Shown: positions 49,764 to 57,773 of the stretch, one piece after another
Position numbering within the stretch: the stretch's first letter is position 1
How the letters are laid out: every line of letters begins with the position of its first letter
Origin: Verrucomicrobiaceae bacterium
GTDB lineage: Bacteria; Verrucomicrobiota; Verrucomicrobiia; Verrucomicrobiales; Verrucomicrobiaceae
DNA: 64,000 bases
Assembly: GCA_019694165.1 (NCBI GenBank)
Contig: JAIBCL010000016.1
Span: 94,324 to 158,323 of the forward strand
Direction: 5' to 3'
Notes under the pieces: model-generated
The model's database searches: none
What the model saw: only the letters and a program-made list of their open reading frames with translations
What the model was told of the DNA's origin: nothing
Translations under genes and position numbers: made by a program

Positions 49764-51182
49764 ATGAAAACTGTCCTGCTCTGCCTTCTCCTTTCCACGC
49801 TCGGCTCTGCGCTCTTCGCCGCGAAACCGAACATCATCTTCGTCATGGCCGATGACATGGGCTGGGGACAGACGAGTTATCGCGGGCACCCGGTTTTGAG
49901 GACGCCGAATCTCGATGCAATGGCGGCGAATGGATTGCGCTTCGAGCGGTTCTATGCGGGCAATCCGGTGTGCTCGCCGACGCGTGCGACGGTGCTCACG
50001 GGTCGCACGAATGAGCGCGCGGGCGTGATGTCGCATGGCTATGGGTTGCGATTGCAGGAGAAGACCATCGCGCAGGCGCTGAAGGGCGCGGGGTATGTGA
50101 CAGGGCACTTCGGCAAGTGGCATCTCAATGGCTTCAAAGGTCCGGGCGCACCGGTGCTGAAGGAGGACCCGCGCAATCCAAGTGCCTTCGGATTCGACGA
50201 ATGGGTGTCGATGACGAACTTCTTCGATCAAGATCCGATCATGAGCCGCATGGGTGAGTTCGTGGAGTTCAAAGGAGACTCGTCCGACATCACGGTGGGC
50301 GAGGCGATGAAGTTCATCGACAAGCATCGCGCCGGCGACAAGCCGATGTTTGTCATCGTGTGGTTCGGCTCGCCGCACAGTCCCTACAAAGCGCTGGAGG
50401 CGGACAAGGCGGCGTTTGCCTCGCTCGACAAAAGCTCACGCGAGCACTATGGCGAACTCGTTGCGCTGGATCGCGCCGTTGGCGCGCTTCGGCAGAAGCT
50501 GCGCGACACGGGAATCGCCGACAACACGATGCTCGTCTTCAACAGCGACAACGGCGGCCTGCCCGACGTGAAGCCATCGAGCACCGGCGGCCTTCGCGGG
50601 AACAAAGGCAGCGTCTTCGAAGGCGGCCTGCGCGTGCCAGGCATCATCGAGTGGCCAAGCGTGATCAAACCGCGCGTGACGAATCATCCCGCCTGCACGC
50701 TCGATTTGTTCCCCACCGTCGCCGACATCGTCGGCCTGCCCGACAGCGTGATGATCAAACCCATCGACGGCATCAGCTTGAAGCCCTTGTTCGCGAGTGA
50801 AGTTGGCGAGCGACAGAAGCCGCTCGGTTTCCGCTTCGGCAGCAAGGTCGCGCTCACCGGCGCGCACTACAAGATCCTCACCGAGAACATCGGCAAAGGC
50901 GAGTTCCAGCTCTACGACATCGTGAACGATCCAAACGAGACCACCGATCTCAGCACAAAGGAGCCGCAACTCTTTGAGCAGATGAAGAAGGATCTGCTCG
51001 CCTGGAACGACAGCGTGAGCGCGAGCTTCGATGGCAAAGACTACCCCGAAGGCAAAGTGACGCCGCCCGATCCGCCGTCGATCTCCTGGACCGAGTCACC
51101 AATGTATCAGCCACATCTCTCGCGACTCCAGCAGCGCTGGGAATACAAGCCTTCAACGAAGAAGGGCAAGACCGAGAACTGA
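49764..51182 (+). CDS. sulfatase, arylsulfatase A-like
   Basis: A 472-residue exported sulfatase with signal peptide MKTVLLCLLLSTLGSALFA. KPNIIFVMADDMGWGQ provides the metal-binding Asp pair. CSPTRATVLTGR (Cys70) is the formylglycine motif. GYVTGHFGKWHLNG, FGSPHSPYKALEADK and FNSDNGGLPDVKPSSTGGLRGNKGSVFEGGLRVPGIIEWPS are conserved. The C-terminus contains QLYDIVNDPNETTDLSTKEPQ. It hydrolyses sulfate esters of an unknown glycan and needs an anaerobic or aerobic formylglycine-generating enzyme not present here. The gene is 34 bp behind the esterase gene and convergent with the aldolase-family gene (19 bp between stops). Confidence 0.94.
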   Translation: MKTVLLCLLLSTLGSALFAAKPNIIFVMADDMGWGQTSYRGHPVLRTPNLDAMAANGLRFERFYAGNPVCSPTRATVLTGRTNERAGVMSHGYGLRLQEKTIAQALKGAGYVTGHFGKWHLNGFKGPGAPVLKEDPRNPSAFGFDEWVSMTNFFDQDPIMSRMGEFVEFKGDSSDITVGEAMKFIDKHRAGDKPMFVIVWFGSPHSPYKALEADKAAFASLDKSSREHYGELVALDRAVGALRQKLRDTGIADNTMLVFNSDNGGLPDVKPSSTGGLRGNKGSVFEGGLRVPGIIEWPSVIKPRVTNHPACTLDLFPTVADIVGLPDSVMIKPIDGISLKPLFASEVGERQKPLGFRFGSKVALTGAHYKILTENIGKGEFQLYDIVNDPNETTDLSTKEPQLFEQMKKDLLAWNDSVSASFDGKDYPEGKVTPPDPPSISWTESPMYQPHLSRLQQRWEYKPSTKKGKTEN

Positions 51183-51201
51183 GTCATCGCTATTCACAAT
51201 C

Positions 51202-52284
51202 TCACTTTGTCGTCTTGAACGGCAACGGCTCAGTCTTCAGATACGGCTTCAGCGCTTCGAAGCGGAAGTCGATCTCGGCGATCTCATCGTCGCGGAGTTT
51301 CAGTTCGGAGAAGATCGGTTTGCTCGGGATGCTGCGATTCGGGCCGTAGTCGCGCGAGATCATGTTCTTGAAGACGCCGCGCCTCTTCCACAAATGAAGC
51401 TGGAAGCCGCGCAGGTCGCCGCCGGGGAGATGCTGGCCGAGATTGAAGAGCAGCATCAGCTTCGCGTGGATGTCGCGCACGGTGTCGGGATCTTTGCCGC
51501 TTTGCATGAGATCCCAGACGCGCGTGAGCACATCGGCATAGACAGCGCGCTCCGTGATGAGACCCTCGGTGCCGAGATGGGACTCGTAGAGCCAGCCATG
51601 TCCGCCACGCGCACTGAAGACGCGACGGATCACGGGCTTCGCTGCACACAGCTCACGCGTGCGGGCGATGATCGGCGCGGCTTCTTCTTTGATATAGCCG
51701 AAGTGCGAGAACTCCTTCGCCAGCTCGATCATGAGCTTCACGGATGGCACCGGACCTTTGTAAGCCGTGCCTCCGGTGGTTTGGAAGATGACGGGGCGTG
51801 TCGCTACCTTCGCAAGTTCACGCCAATACTGACGCAGATCGTCCTCGGTGCGGCCCGAGTCCGGCGGACGCGAGATGATGGCCGTGGGCGCGAGCTTTTC
51901 CGCATGACGCGCATAGACGAGCATCTCCTCCGTGTTGCGCCCTTGCACGCCGAGGCACAATGCAGATGTCTTGAAACTGCGCGATGTCTCCGCCAGAACT
52001 TCCATGCCGCGCAGCTTTTCCTCCATCGTGAGCAAGTCCACGCTGTCGCCCGACTGCGGCCAGATCATGCCAGGACAACCACCCCACTCCACGAACCTCG
52101 CCTGATTCGCGAGCACCTCATAGTCCACCGCGCCTGATTCGGTGAACGGCGTCGAAAGAATCGGAAACGGGCCGCGCACTCGCGGATCGGCATCGGCGGC
52201 GCGCAGATGGCCTCCAGCCAAGAATGCGGATGCGCCCGAGATCGTGGTTTTGAGGAACTGCCGACGCGTGGGTTGGATTGTCAT
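51202..52284 (-). CDS. Tat-exported dihydrodipicolinate synthase/N-acetylneuraminate lyase-family protein
   Basis: A 360-residue TIM-barrel protein. The N-terminus MTIQPTRRQFLKTTISGASAFLAGG is a twin-arginine signal, unusual for this mostly cytoplasmic aldolase family. GPFPILSTPFTESGAVDYEVLANQARFVEWGGCPGMIWPQSGDS is the family start, with the ligand-binding loop altered from GTTGE to PQSGDS. The Schiff-base lysine is probably in HFGYIKEEAAP, and the Tyr expected near YxxP is not obvious. Family enzymes cleave or form 2-keto-3-deoxy or neuraminate-type sugar acids. It lies 48 bp behind a sialidase-like gene on the same strand, which suggests a linked exported pathway for acidic sugars. Catalytic activity is not certain. 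Confidence 0.85.
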   Translation of the reverse strand: MTIQPTRRQFLKTTISGASAFLAGGHLRAADADPRVRGPFPILSTPFTESGAVDYEVLANQARFVEWGGCPGMIWPQSGDSVDLLTMEEKLRGMEVLAETSRSFKTSALCLGVQGRNTEEMLVYARHAEKLAPTAIISRPPDSGRTEDDLRQYWRELAKVATRPVIFQTTGGTAYKGPVPSVKLMIELAKEFSHFGYIKEEAAPIIARTRELCAAKPVIRRVFSARGGHGWLYESHLGTEGLITERAVYADVLTRVWDLMQSGKDPDTVRDIHAKLMLLFNLGQHLPGGDLRGFQLHLWKRRGVFKNMISRDYGPNRSIPSKPIFSELKLRDDEIAEIDFRFEALKPYLKTEPLPFKTTK

Positions 52285-52332
52285 GGCCGTGCTAATCGAT
52301 GTTGGAATGAGGTTTCAAAATGCAGTGGACAC

Positions 52333-54168
52333 TCACTTGTCTTGCCAGCGTGGCACGATGGTCTTCACATACTCCTGCTGCCACGCGGTGATTTCTTCAC
52401 GCGTGACGGCAGGGGCGTTCGGGTTGCTGATTTGAGCCTTCACATGGCTAATGATGACGCCATGCGGGTCGGGCTTGGCAGCCGCTGAGCGGATGCGGAG
52501 ATAGCTCACGCCATTGAGCGTGTGTGAGTGCAGTGGGAGTTCGGAGACGAGCTTGTCATCGAGACGATACTCGCAATTGCCACTGGTGAGGTACCAACGA
52601 AGCGAAAGCGTATGCCACTCATCTGGCTTGGCGTTGTCAGCGGTCACACGCGCCTGAAACACCGCTGCGTCTTCGCCGAGGGTGTTCGAGGGATCGAAGA
52701 AGCGGTCGTTGAGAGAAAAGAGCGCGCCTTGGGAGCCTGCGGGCAGTCGAATGCGAGCGGTGAGTTCGCCACGCCAGCCGTTGGGGAAGTTCCAGACAGC
52801 GGTATCAGGCTCGCTGGGGGCATCAGTGCTTGCGACATGCCGCACATGCAGGCTGCGCGTGCCTCTTTCACCTGGCGTTTCGATGAGTTCGCAGCCAACT
52901 CGACGCGCACGCCACCAGCGCTTCGCGGGACCGATGTGTTGATAGGTCGTCCATTGCGCGAGACCGTCGTGGAAGTCGGATTCCGCGCTGGTGGCCGTGA
53001 TCCAGTCGGGATCGACGAGGATGGGATTGCGCCCGCCTTTGCCCTGGCCGGCGAGGATGACGATCTGACCGTCCTCGGTAAAAGCGCCGAGCGGATAGGC
53101 CGTGCCGCGATCGCCAGAGGCAGCGGGATTGTCGTTGCGACGATGATCGAGGTAGATCTCGCGAAATCCCTGCCATGTGCGGCCATCATCGGACGAGATG
53201 GCGATGTGCAGCGCATCACGTCCGCCATACACGCCGACGCTTTCGTGCTTGAGCGGCAGTTCGCAGTTGTTCCAGGTCAAAACGAGCCGTCCATCGCGAT
53301 GCCGAAGCAGATTCGCTGGCCCGGTCGAGGTGCGGAAGCGTGAAGGAACGGCTGCAGACCAAGTCGTGCCGTTGTCTTTGGAAAAGGACTCGAAGAGGCA
53401 ACCCGCCTGCGTGCGCATGAGCATCCAGATCGAGCCATCGCGCAGTTCCTCGAAGCAAGGCTCGCACGCGCCTTCGTTCGCGCCGTTGAAGCCGTCGTAG
53501 CAGGGTGACTTGAGCTTGGATGCGCTCAGTTGCCAGTTCGCGCCGCCGTCGTCGGAGAATTCGATGACGGTCTCGTGGCGACCCGTCGGCGGCACGGCTT
53601 TGGCAAAAGGAAGATAGCTTCCATGCGGCACGAGCAGGCGACCGCTCGCTAGGCGCTGATACTCCATTTGCGAGCCATTGTAGCCGCGCCACGTTCGTAT
53701 TGGAACAGACAGCGACGCTGCATTGCCCTGCTGATACCACACGTCCAAATACAGCGGCAGTCCGATGCGAGCCGCGTCTTCTTTGCTGAGCTTTTCCGAC
53801 TTCACCACGACGCAGCGCACCGTGCCATCGGCGGCGAGGAGCGTCTGCGTGTTGTTGAGGATGCCGCTTTCGATGAGTGGCTTCGACTTGGCGATGCTCT
53901 CCGGCAGTGCGGGCCGAAGCGTGTGCTTCACGCCCTTCGCGTCCGGCAGACTCAGCGGCTCCGCACTCGGCGCGTAGGGATTGTAGAAGCAAAACGTGCC
54001 GTCTTCGCGCCGCAGGATGGCATAACCTGAACGCGTGCCACTCGGCGCAGTGGCATCGTGCCCCGCGTCTTCGAGAAACAACATGCGCGGCGGCTCGATC
54101 GCATTCGCGGTCGTGATGGCGAGGACGCTGAGCAAGCCGATGACGGTGCGTGGATGAGCGTGGTTCAT
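52333..54168 (-). CDS. exported sialidase-like protein with C-terminal lectin-like domain
   Basis: A 611-residue protein with signal peptide MNHAHPRTVIGLLSVLAITTANA. The propeller domain spans about residues 60-390, with Asp-box-type motifs FSDDGGANWQLS, FSKDNGTTWSAAV and SSDDGRTWQGF. GCEPCFEELRDGSIWMLMRTQAG resembles the conserved sialidase-fold region containing an Arg. The C-terminal 200 residues (from about 400) include ESDFHDGLAQWTTY, LTARIRLPAGSQGALFSLNDRFFDP and WHTLSLRWYLTSGNCEYRLDDKLVSELPL, a jelly-roll-like fold probably binding carbohydrate. The downstream aldolase-family gene is 48 bp away on the same strand. True sialidase activity is not established because other exo-glycosidases share this fold. 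Confidence 0.85.
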   Translation of the reverse strand: MNHAHPRTVIGLLSVLAITTANAIEPPRMLFLEDAGHDATAPSGTRSGYAILRREDGTFCFYNPYAPSAEPLSLPDAKGVKHTLRPALPESIAKSKPLIESGILNNTQTLLAADGTVRCVVVKSEKLSKEDAARIGLPLYLDVWYQQGNAASLSVPIRTWRGYNGSQMEYQRLASGRLLVPHGSYLPFAKAVPPTGRHETVIEFSDDGGANWQLSASKLKSPCYDGFNGANEGACEPCFEELRDGSIWMLMRTQAGCLFESFSKDNGTTWSAAVPSRFRTSTGPANLLRHRDGRLVLTWNNCELPLKHESVGVYGGRDALHIAISSDDGRTWQGFREIYLDHRRNDNPAASGDRGTAYPLGAFTEDGQIVILAGQGKGGRNPILVDPDWITATSAESDFHDGLAQWTTYQHIGPAKRWWRARRVGCELIETPGERGTRSLHVRHVASTDAPSEPDTAVWNFPNGWRGELTARIRLPAGSQGALFSLNDRFFDPSNTLGEDAAVFQARVTADNAKPDEWHTLSLRWYLTSGNCEYRLDDKLVSELPLHSHTLNGVSYLRIRSAAAKPDPHGVIISHVKAQISNPNAPAVTREEITAWQQEYVKTIVPRWQDK

Positions 54169-54243
54169 GATGTGGCGATGGATTCAGAAACGCGGCGAGA
54201 AGTCGCGTCTGTGCCCACGTTTTTCATCCAACCACTCTGCTTT

Positions 54244-54684
54244 ATGAAGAAACTCCTTCTGGTGCTCTTTGTCGGACTGCCCATCGTTTGGCTGCCAGCC
54301 GCTGAATCTCCGATGAACCACACGACCGCTCTCTCCGCCTACGTCGAGGCCCTCAACACGCATTCGTGGGACCGGATCGCCCCGCATGTCGCCGAAGATG
54401 CCGTGTTCATTTTCACCGAGGCAACCTTCACCGGCCATGCCGATGCCAAAGCTGCCTTTGAGAAGACCTTCAAGCTCATCGAAAACGAGGTCTTCAGTCT
54501 CCACGACATCCAGTGGACTGTGGTCACCGCTGAGGTCGCCAGTTGCCACTATGAGTTTCGTTGGAAGGGACTCATCAGCGGCCAGGAAGCCGCTGGAGGT
54601 GGTCGCGGAACGAGCATTCTGCGCAAGGTCGATGGCCGATGGCTCGTCGCTCATGAGCACCTCGGGCCTTATCCGCGAAAGTGA
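54244..54684 (+). CDS. exported NTF2-like (SnoaL/DUF4440-type) protein
   Basis: A 146-residue protein with signal peptide MKKLLLVLFVGLPIVWLPAA. The mature part has the cone-fold pattern of NTF2-like proteins: LSAYVEALNTHSWDRIAPHVAEDAVFIFTEATFTGHADAKAAFEKTF, then VTAEVASCHYEFRWKG and GRGTSILRKVDGRWLVAHEHLGPYP. Members bind small molecules or act as isomerases or ketosteroid-type enzymes, and the specific role here is unknown. It is transcribed divergently from the sialidase-like gene (75 bp between starts) and 56 bp ahead of the MocA oxidoreductase, with which it may form a transcript. Confidence 0.83.
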   Translation: MKKLLLVLFVGLPIVWLPAAESPMNHTTALSAYVEALNTHSWDRIAPHVAEDAVFIFTEATFTGHADAKAAFEKTFKLIENEVFSLHDIQWTVVTAEVASCHYEFRWKGLISGQEAAGGGRGTSILRKVDGRWLVAHEHLGPYPRK

Positions 54685-54740
54685 ATGCCACGATTGGAGT
54701 TTATCACTGTGCCCTCAACTCTTTCACCTTCTTCTGCTCT

Positions 54741-56180
54741 ATGACTACACCTGAAACATCCACTGCCACATCCCGCCGTCGTTTCGTCAAACAATCCGTT
54801 GCTGCGGGGCTCGGCTTCAATTTCATCCCTGCCTACCTCACCAGTGCACGCGCCGCGGACAATCCGAAGCAGCCGCCGAGCCGTCGCATCAACCTGGGAT
54901 GCATCGGCATCGGTGGACGTGCGGGCAGTGTTATTCCAGGGCTGACTGCGGCTGGCAATGCGGCGCCTGTGGCCTTCACGGATGTGGACTTTGCGATGGC
55001 GAAAGGCATCGAGAAGAACCTCAAAGCCTTCCCTGACGTGAAGCGCTTCAGCGACTTCCGCGAGATGCTCGACAAGATGGGCAAGGACATCGACGCCGTG
55101 AGCGTGGTCACGCCGGATCACACGCACTTCGTCGCCGCGATCAGCGCGATGGCGCTCGGCAAGCATGTGTATGTCGAGAAGCCGCTCACGCACACCTTTG
55201 AAGAGGCGGAGATCCTCATGCGGGCCGAGAAGAAGTTCAACGTGGTCACGCAGATGGGCAATCAAGGCCACACTTCGGCCGGTGCGGAGCAGTTCAAGCA
55301 AATGCTCGCCGCAGGCATCCTCGATGACGTGGTGAAGATCGACGCATGGAAGTCGCCGTCGCTGTGGTTCATGAATGCCGCGGAGCGTGCGCTCGTGAAG
55401 GGCTATCCAGCCGGCGAACCGAAGCCCGAGTCGCTGAACTGGGACCTGTGGTGCGGCCCGCAGGAGGTGAAGCCCTTCAGCAAGATGTATCACCCCTTCA
55501 ACTGGCGCGGCTTCCACCTCTACGGCGGCGGCATGTTTGGCGACTGGGGCGCGCACATCATCGACTTCGCGCACGATCATTTGAAGCTCGGCCTGCCCAC
55601 GCGCATCACGCCGCTGGCGCTCGCCGATTACAACCAGATCAGCTACCCGCTGAGTTCCGACATCCGATTCGAGTTTCCTGCGCGCGGCGAGAAAATGCCT
55701 GCGGTGGAACTGCACTGGAAAGCCGGTGGCGACACCAAGATCGAGATCGCGGAGAAGTTTGGTGATCCCGGCGCGGACGGCAAAGTCTTCATCCCGAATC
55801 CCGGCAACACCGGTTCGCTTCTGCATCGCAAACAAGGCGACTACCTCGTGCAGCGCGGCTCGCATGATCGTCACTCGCTCATCTATCCGAGAACGAAGAT
55901 GGTCGAGTTCAAAGACGCGGTGTCACTGCATCCGCCGAAATACAGCCACCAGGAGAGCTTCGTCCAGGCCTGCATGGGCAATGGCATCACGGAGTCGCGT
56001 TTCAGTGTTTCAGGCGTGCTCACGCAGGTCCTGAACCTCGGCACCATCGCCGAGTATCTGAACGTCGATCTCAAGTTCGATCCGGCCACGAAGCGCTTCA
56101 TCGGCAACGAGCAAGCCAACGCGCGTCTCGCCGGTCCCGCGCCACGCGCCGAGTGGGCGGATTGCTACAAGCTGGCGTGA
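54741..56180 (+). CDS. Tat-exported Gfo/Idh/MocA-family oxidoreductase
   Basis: A 479-residue NAD(P)-dependent oxidoreductase. The Tat signal is MTTPETSTATSRRRFVKQSVAAGLGF. The Rossmann domain begins NLGCIGIGGRAGSVIPGLTAAGN (GxGxxG variant), with the Asp of FTDVDF. VVTPDHTHFVAAISAMALGKHVYVEKPLTHT carries the EKP motif whose Lys takes part in catalysis. NWRGFHLYGGGMFGDWGAHIIDFAHDHL holds the catalytic His. Exported members keep the cofactor tightly bound, as in glucose-fructose oxidoreductase. The substrate is unknown, probably a sugar or inositol derivative. The inverted repeat and the pyruvyltransferase-like gene follow on the same strand. Confidence 0.93.
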   Translation: MTTPETSTATSRRRFVKQSVAAGLGFNFIPAYLTSARAADNPKQPPSRRINLGCIGIGGRAGSVIPGLTAAGNAAPVAFTDVDFAMAKGIEKNLKAFPDVKRFSDFREMLDKMGKDIDAVSVVTPDHTHFVAAISAMALGKHVYVEKPLTHTFEEAEILMRAEKKFNVVTQMGNQGHTSAGAEQFKQMLAAGILDDVVKIDAWKSPSLWFMNAAERALVKGYPAGEPKPESLNWDLWCGPQEVKPFSKMYHPFNWRGFHLYGGGMFGDWGAHIIDFAHDHLKLGLPTRITPLALADYNQISYPLSSDIRFEFPARGEKMPAVELHWKAGGDTKIEIAEKFGDPGADGKVFIPNPGNTGSLLHRKQGDYLVQRGSHDRHSLIYPRTKMVEFKDAVSLHPPKYSHQESFVQACMGNGITESRFSVSGVLTQVLNLGTIAEYLNVDLKFDPATKRFIGNEQANARLAGPAPRAEWADCYKLA

Positions 56181-56185
56181 TCATT

Positions 56186-56262
56186 TAGCCGCAAAGGAAC
56201 GCAAGGAGCACAAAGAACGGAGCCATCCTTCTTTGCGTTTTCTGAGTTCCTTTGCGGCCAAT
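56186..56262. repeat. imperfect palindrome of the CCGCAAAGGAACGCAAGGAG type
   Basis: AGCCGCAAAGGAAC (from 56187) is mirrored by GTTCCTTTGCGGCC (56248-56261). GCACAAAGAA (56204-56213) is mirrored by TTCTTTGCGT (56230-56239), closing a long imperfect hairpin of about 32 bp per arm in a 77-bp segment. Similar A/G-rich units recur between genes in many environmental bacterial genomes, so it may be a REP-like element. Position between two same-strand genes also permits an attenuator or mRNA-stability role. Confidence 0.7.
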
Positions 56263-56331
56263 CCAACCTTCATGAACCGGCGTCATCTTCCGCCGTTCCC
56301 TCTCACTTCGCTTCCAAATCAATCCCCCATC

Positions 56332-57606
56332 ATGAACCGCCGCTCCTTCCTTCATCAATCCACCACCGCGCTTGCTGCCACCGGACTTTCTTCACGCGCC
56401 TTCGCCGAGAGCAAACCCAAGACCATCGTGCTGCAATCCGCGTGGGCGACGCACAACATCGGTGACATCGGGCACACGCCCGGAACGCTGCGGGTGATTG
56501 AGGAACATCTGCCGGAGGTGAAGGTGATCCTTTGGGCAATAAAGCTCGATGAGCGCGTGACGGCGATGCTGAAGAAGCGCTTCCCGAAGGTGGAGATTCT
56601 CCAAGGCAATCTCGCGGGCAAAGACGCGAAGGACGAAAAGCTGCGCGAGGCGATTCGCGGCGCTGATCTTTACATCCGCAACTCCGGCATGGGGCAGGAC
56701 ACGAACTTCATGCAGTTCTGTCAGAAGGCCGGCAAGCCGTATGGCTTGTTCGGTCAGTCCTATTTCCCGGACATGGTCGAGGGCAAGGGAGCAGAGGAGC
56801 GCAAGGCCTTGCTGAACAGCGCGGCGTTCATCTACACGCGCGAGACGAAGACGCTGAGCATTCTCAAGAACGCAGGCGTGAAAACGCCGGTGCTGGAGTT
56901 TGGGCCGGATGGATGTCTCGGCATCGACGTGCGCGATGACGAGCGCGGTCTGGCGACGATGAAGAAGCTCGGGTTGGAAGAGAAGAAGTTCATCACCATC
57001 CAACTGCGCACGCACACGCCATCAGCGCCGGGTGTGGACGACAAGCGTCCGCAAAAGCTGAACCCGCTGCATCCCACGCCGGAGATGATCGCTGATGACG
57101 AGCGTCGCGCGGCGAAGTATCGCGAGTTGATCACGCGCTGGGTAAAGAAGACGGGCCACAAGGTGCTCATTGCGCCCGAGGTGAAGAAGGAGATGGAGCA
57201 CAACAAGCGCTTCATCTATGACCCGCTGCCGCCGGAGATTCAGAAGCACGTGGTGAACCTCGACGAGTTCTGGTGCTCGGACGAAGCCGCATCAGTTTTC
57301 GCGCGTGCGCATACCGTCGTGTGTCATGAGCCGCACTCGCCGATCATCGCCCTCGCAAACGGCACGCCGATCATCCACACGTTTTCGGAGTTCCACTCGC
57401 CGAAGTGCTGGATGTTCAAGGACATCGGCCTGCCCGAGTGGTTGCTGGAGTTCGACACGACCTCGGTTGATCTGTGGTCCGACACCCTCTTCGCCATCGA
57501 CGCCGACTACGCAGGCGCAGAAGCGAAGGTGAAGAAGGCGATGGCCTACGTGCACGAGTGCTTCGGCAGATCGATGCAACGGGTGAAGCAAGTCATCGGA
57601 GCGTGA
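56332..57606 (+). CDS. Tat-exported polysaccharide pyruvyltransferase-family protein
   Basis: A 424-residue protein. The start at 56332 gives the Tat signal MNRRSFLHQSTTALAATGLSSRAFA. Upstream in-frame starts add a pyrimidine-rich translation that looks non-coding. IVLQSAWATHNIGDIGHTPGTLRVIEEHLPEVKVILWA is the N-terminal domain of the polysaccharide pyruvyltransferase family. YIRNSGMGQDTNF, YGLFGQSYFPD, FIYTRETKTLSILKNAGVKTPVLEFGPD and FARAHTVVCHEPHSPIIALANGTPIIHTFSEFHSPKCWMFKDIGLPEWLLEF follow the family order. Known enzymes use cytoplasmic phosphoenolpyruvate to make ketal pyruvate, so export is puzzling. It may act differently, or on an exported substrate. It lies 151 bp behind the MocA gene on the same strand. 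Confidence 0.87.
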   Translation: MNRRSFLHQSTTALAATGLSSRAFAESKPKTIVLQSAWATHNIGDIGHTPGTLRVIEEHLPEVKVILWAIKLDERVTAMLKKRFPKVEILQGNLAGKDAKDEKLREAIRGADLYIRNSGMGQDTNFMQFCQKAGKPYGLFGQSYFPDMVEGKGAEERKALLNSAAFIYTRETKTLSILKNAGVKTPVLEFGPDGCLGIDVRDDERGLATMKKLGLEEKKFITIQLRTHTPSAPGVDDKRPQKLNPLHPTPEMIADDERRAAKYRELITRWVKKTGHKVLIAPEVKKEMEHNKRFIYDPLPPEIQKHVVNLDEFWCSDEAASVFARAHTVVCHEPHSPIIALANGTPIIHTFSEFHSPKCWMFKDIGLPEWLLEFDTTSVDLWSDTLFAIDADYAGAEAKVKKAMAYVHECFGRSMQRVKQVIGA

Positions 57607-57773
57607 GGCACGTCCAACGGAATTGATAAGGGTCGTCGAGAAAGTGCGTCAGGGCGACGAGCCGGCCCGGTGCTTTCCCGCGCGTCTTGAGAGCCACGCC
57701 CACGCCCACGCCCACGCCGCAGGGGTCGGGAAGGCACGACGCGATACGGACAGGGCTGAAGCGAGGCGGCACC
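57607..57773. other. intergenic region with hexanucleotide tandem repeat
   Basis: Gap between convergent genes. Four exact copies of CCACGC lie at 57694-57717. No typical terminator hairpin with a U-tract was found. Nothing else is recognised. Confidence 0.6.

Noticed and set aside
57694..57717. CCACGC tandem repeat as a CRISPR or regulatory array
   Set aside because: Units are six bases without spacers, in a short gap between convergent genes. It is a simple-sequence repeat.
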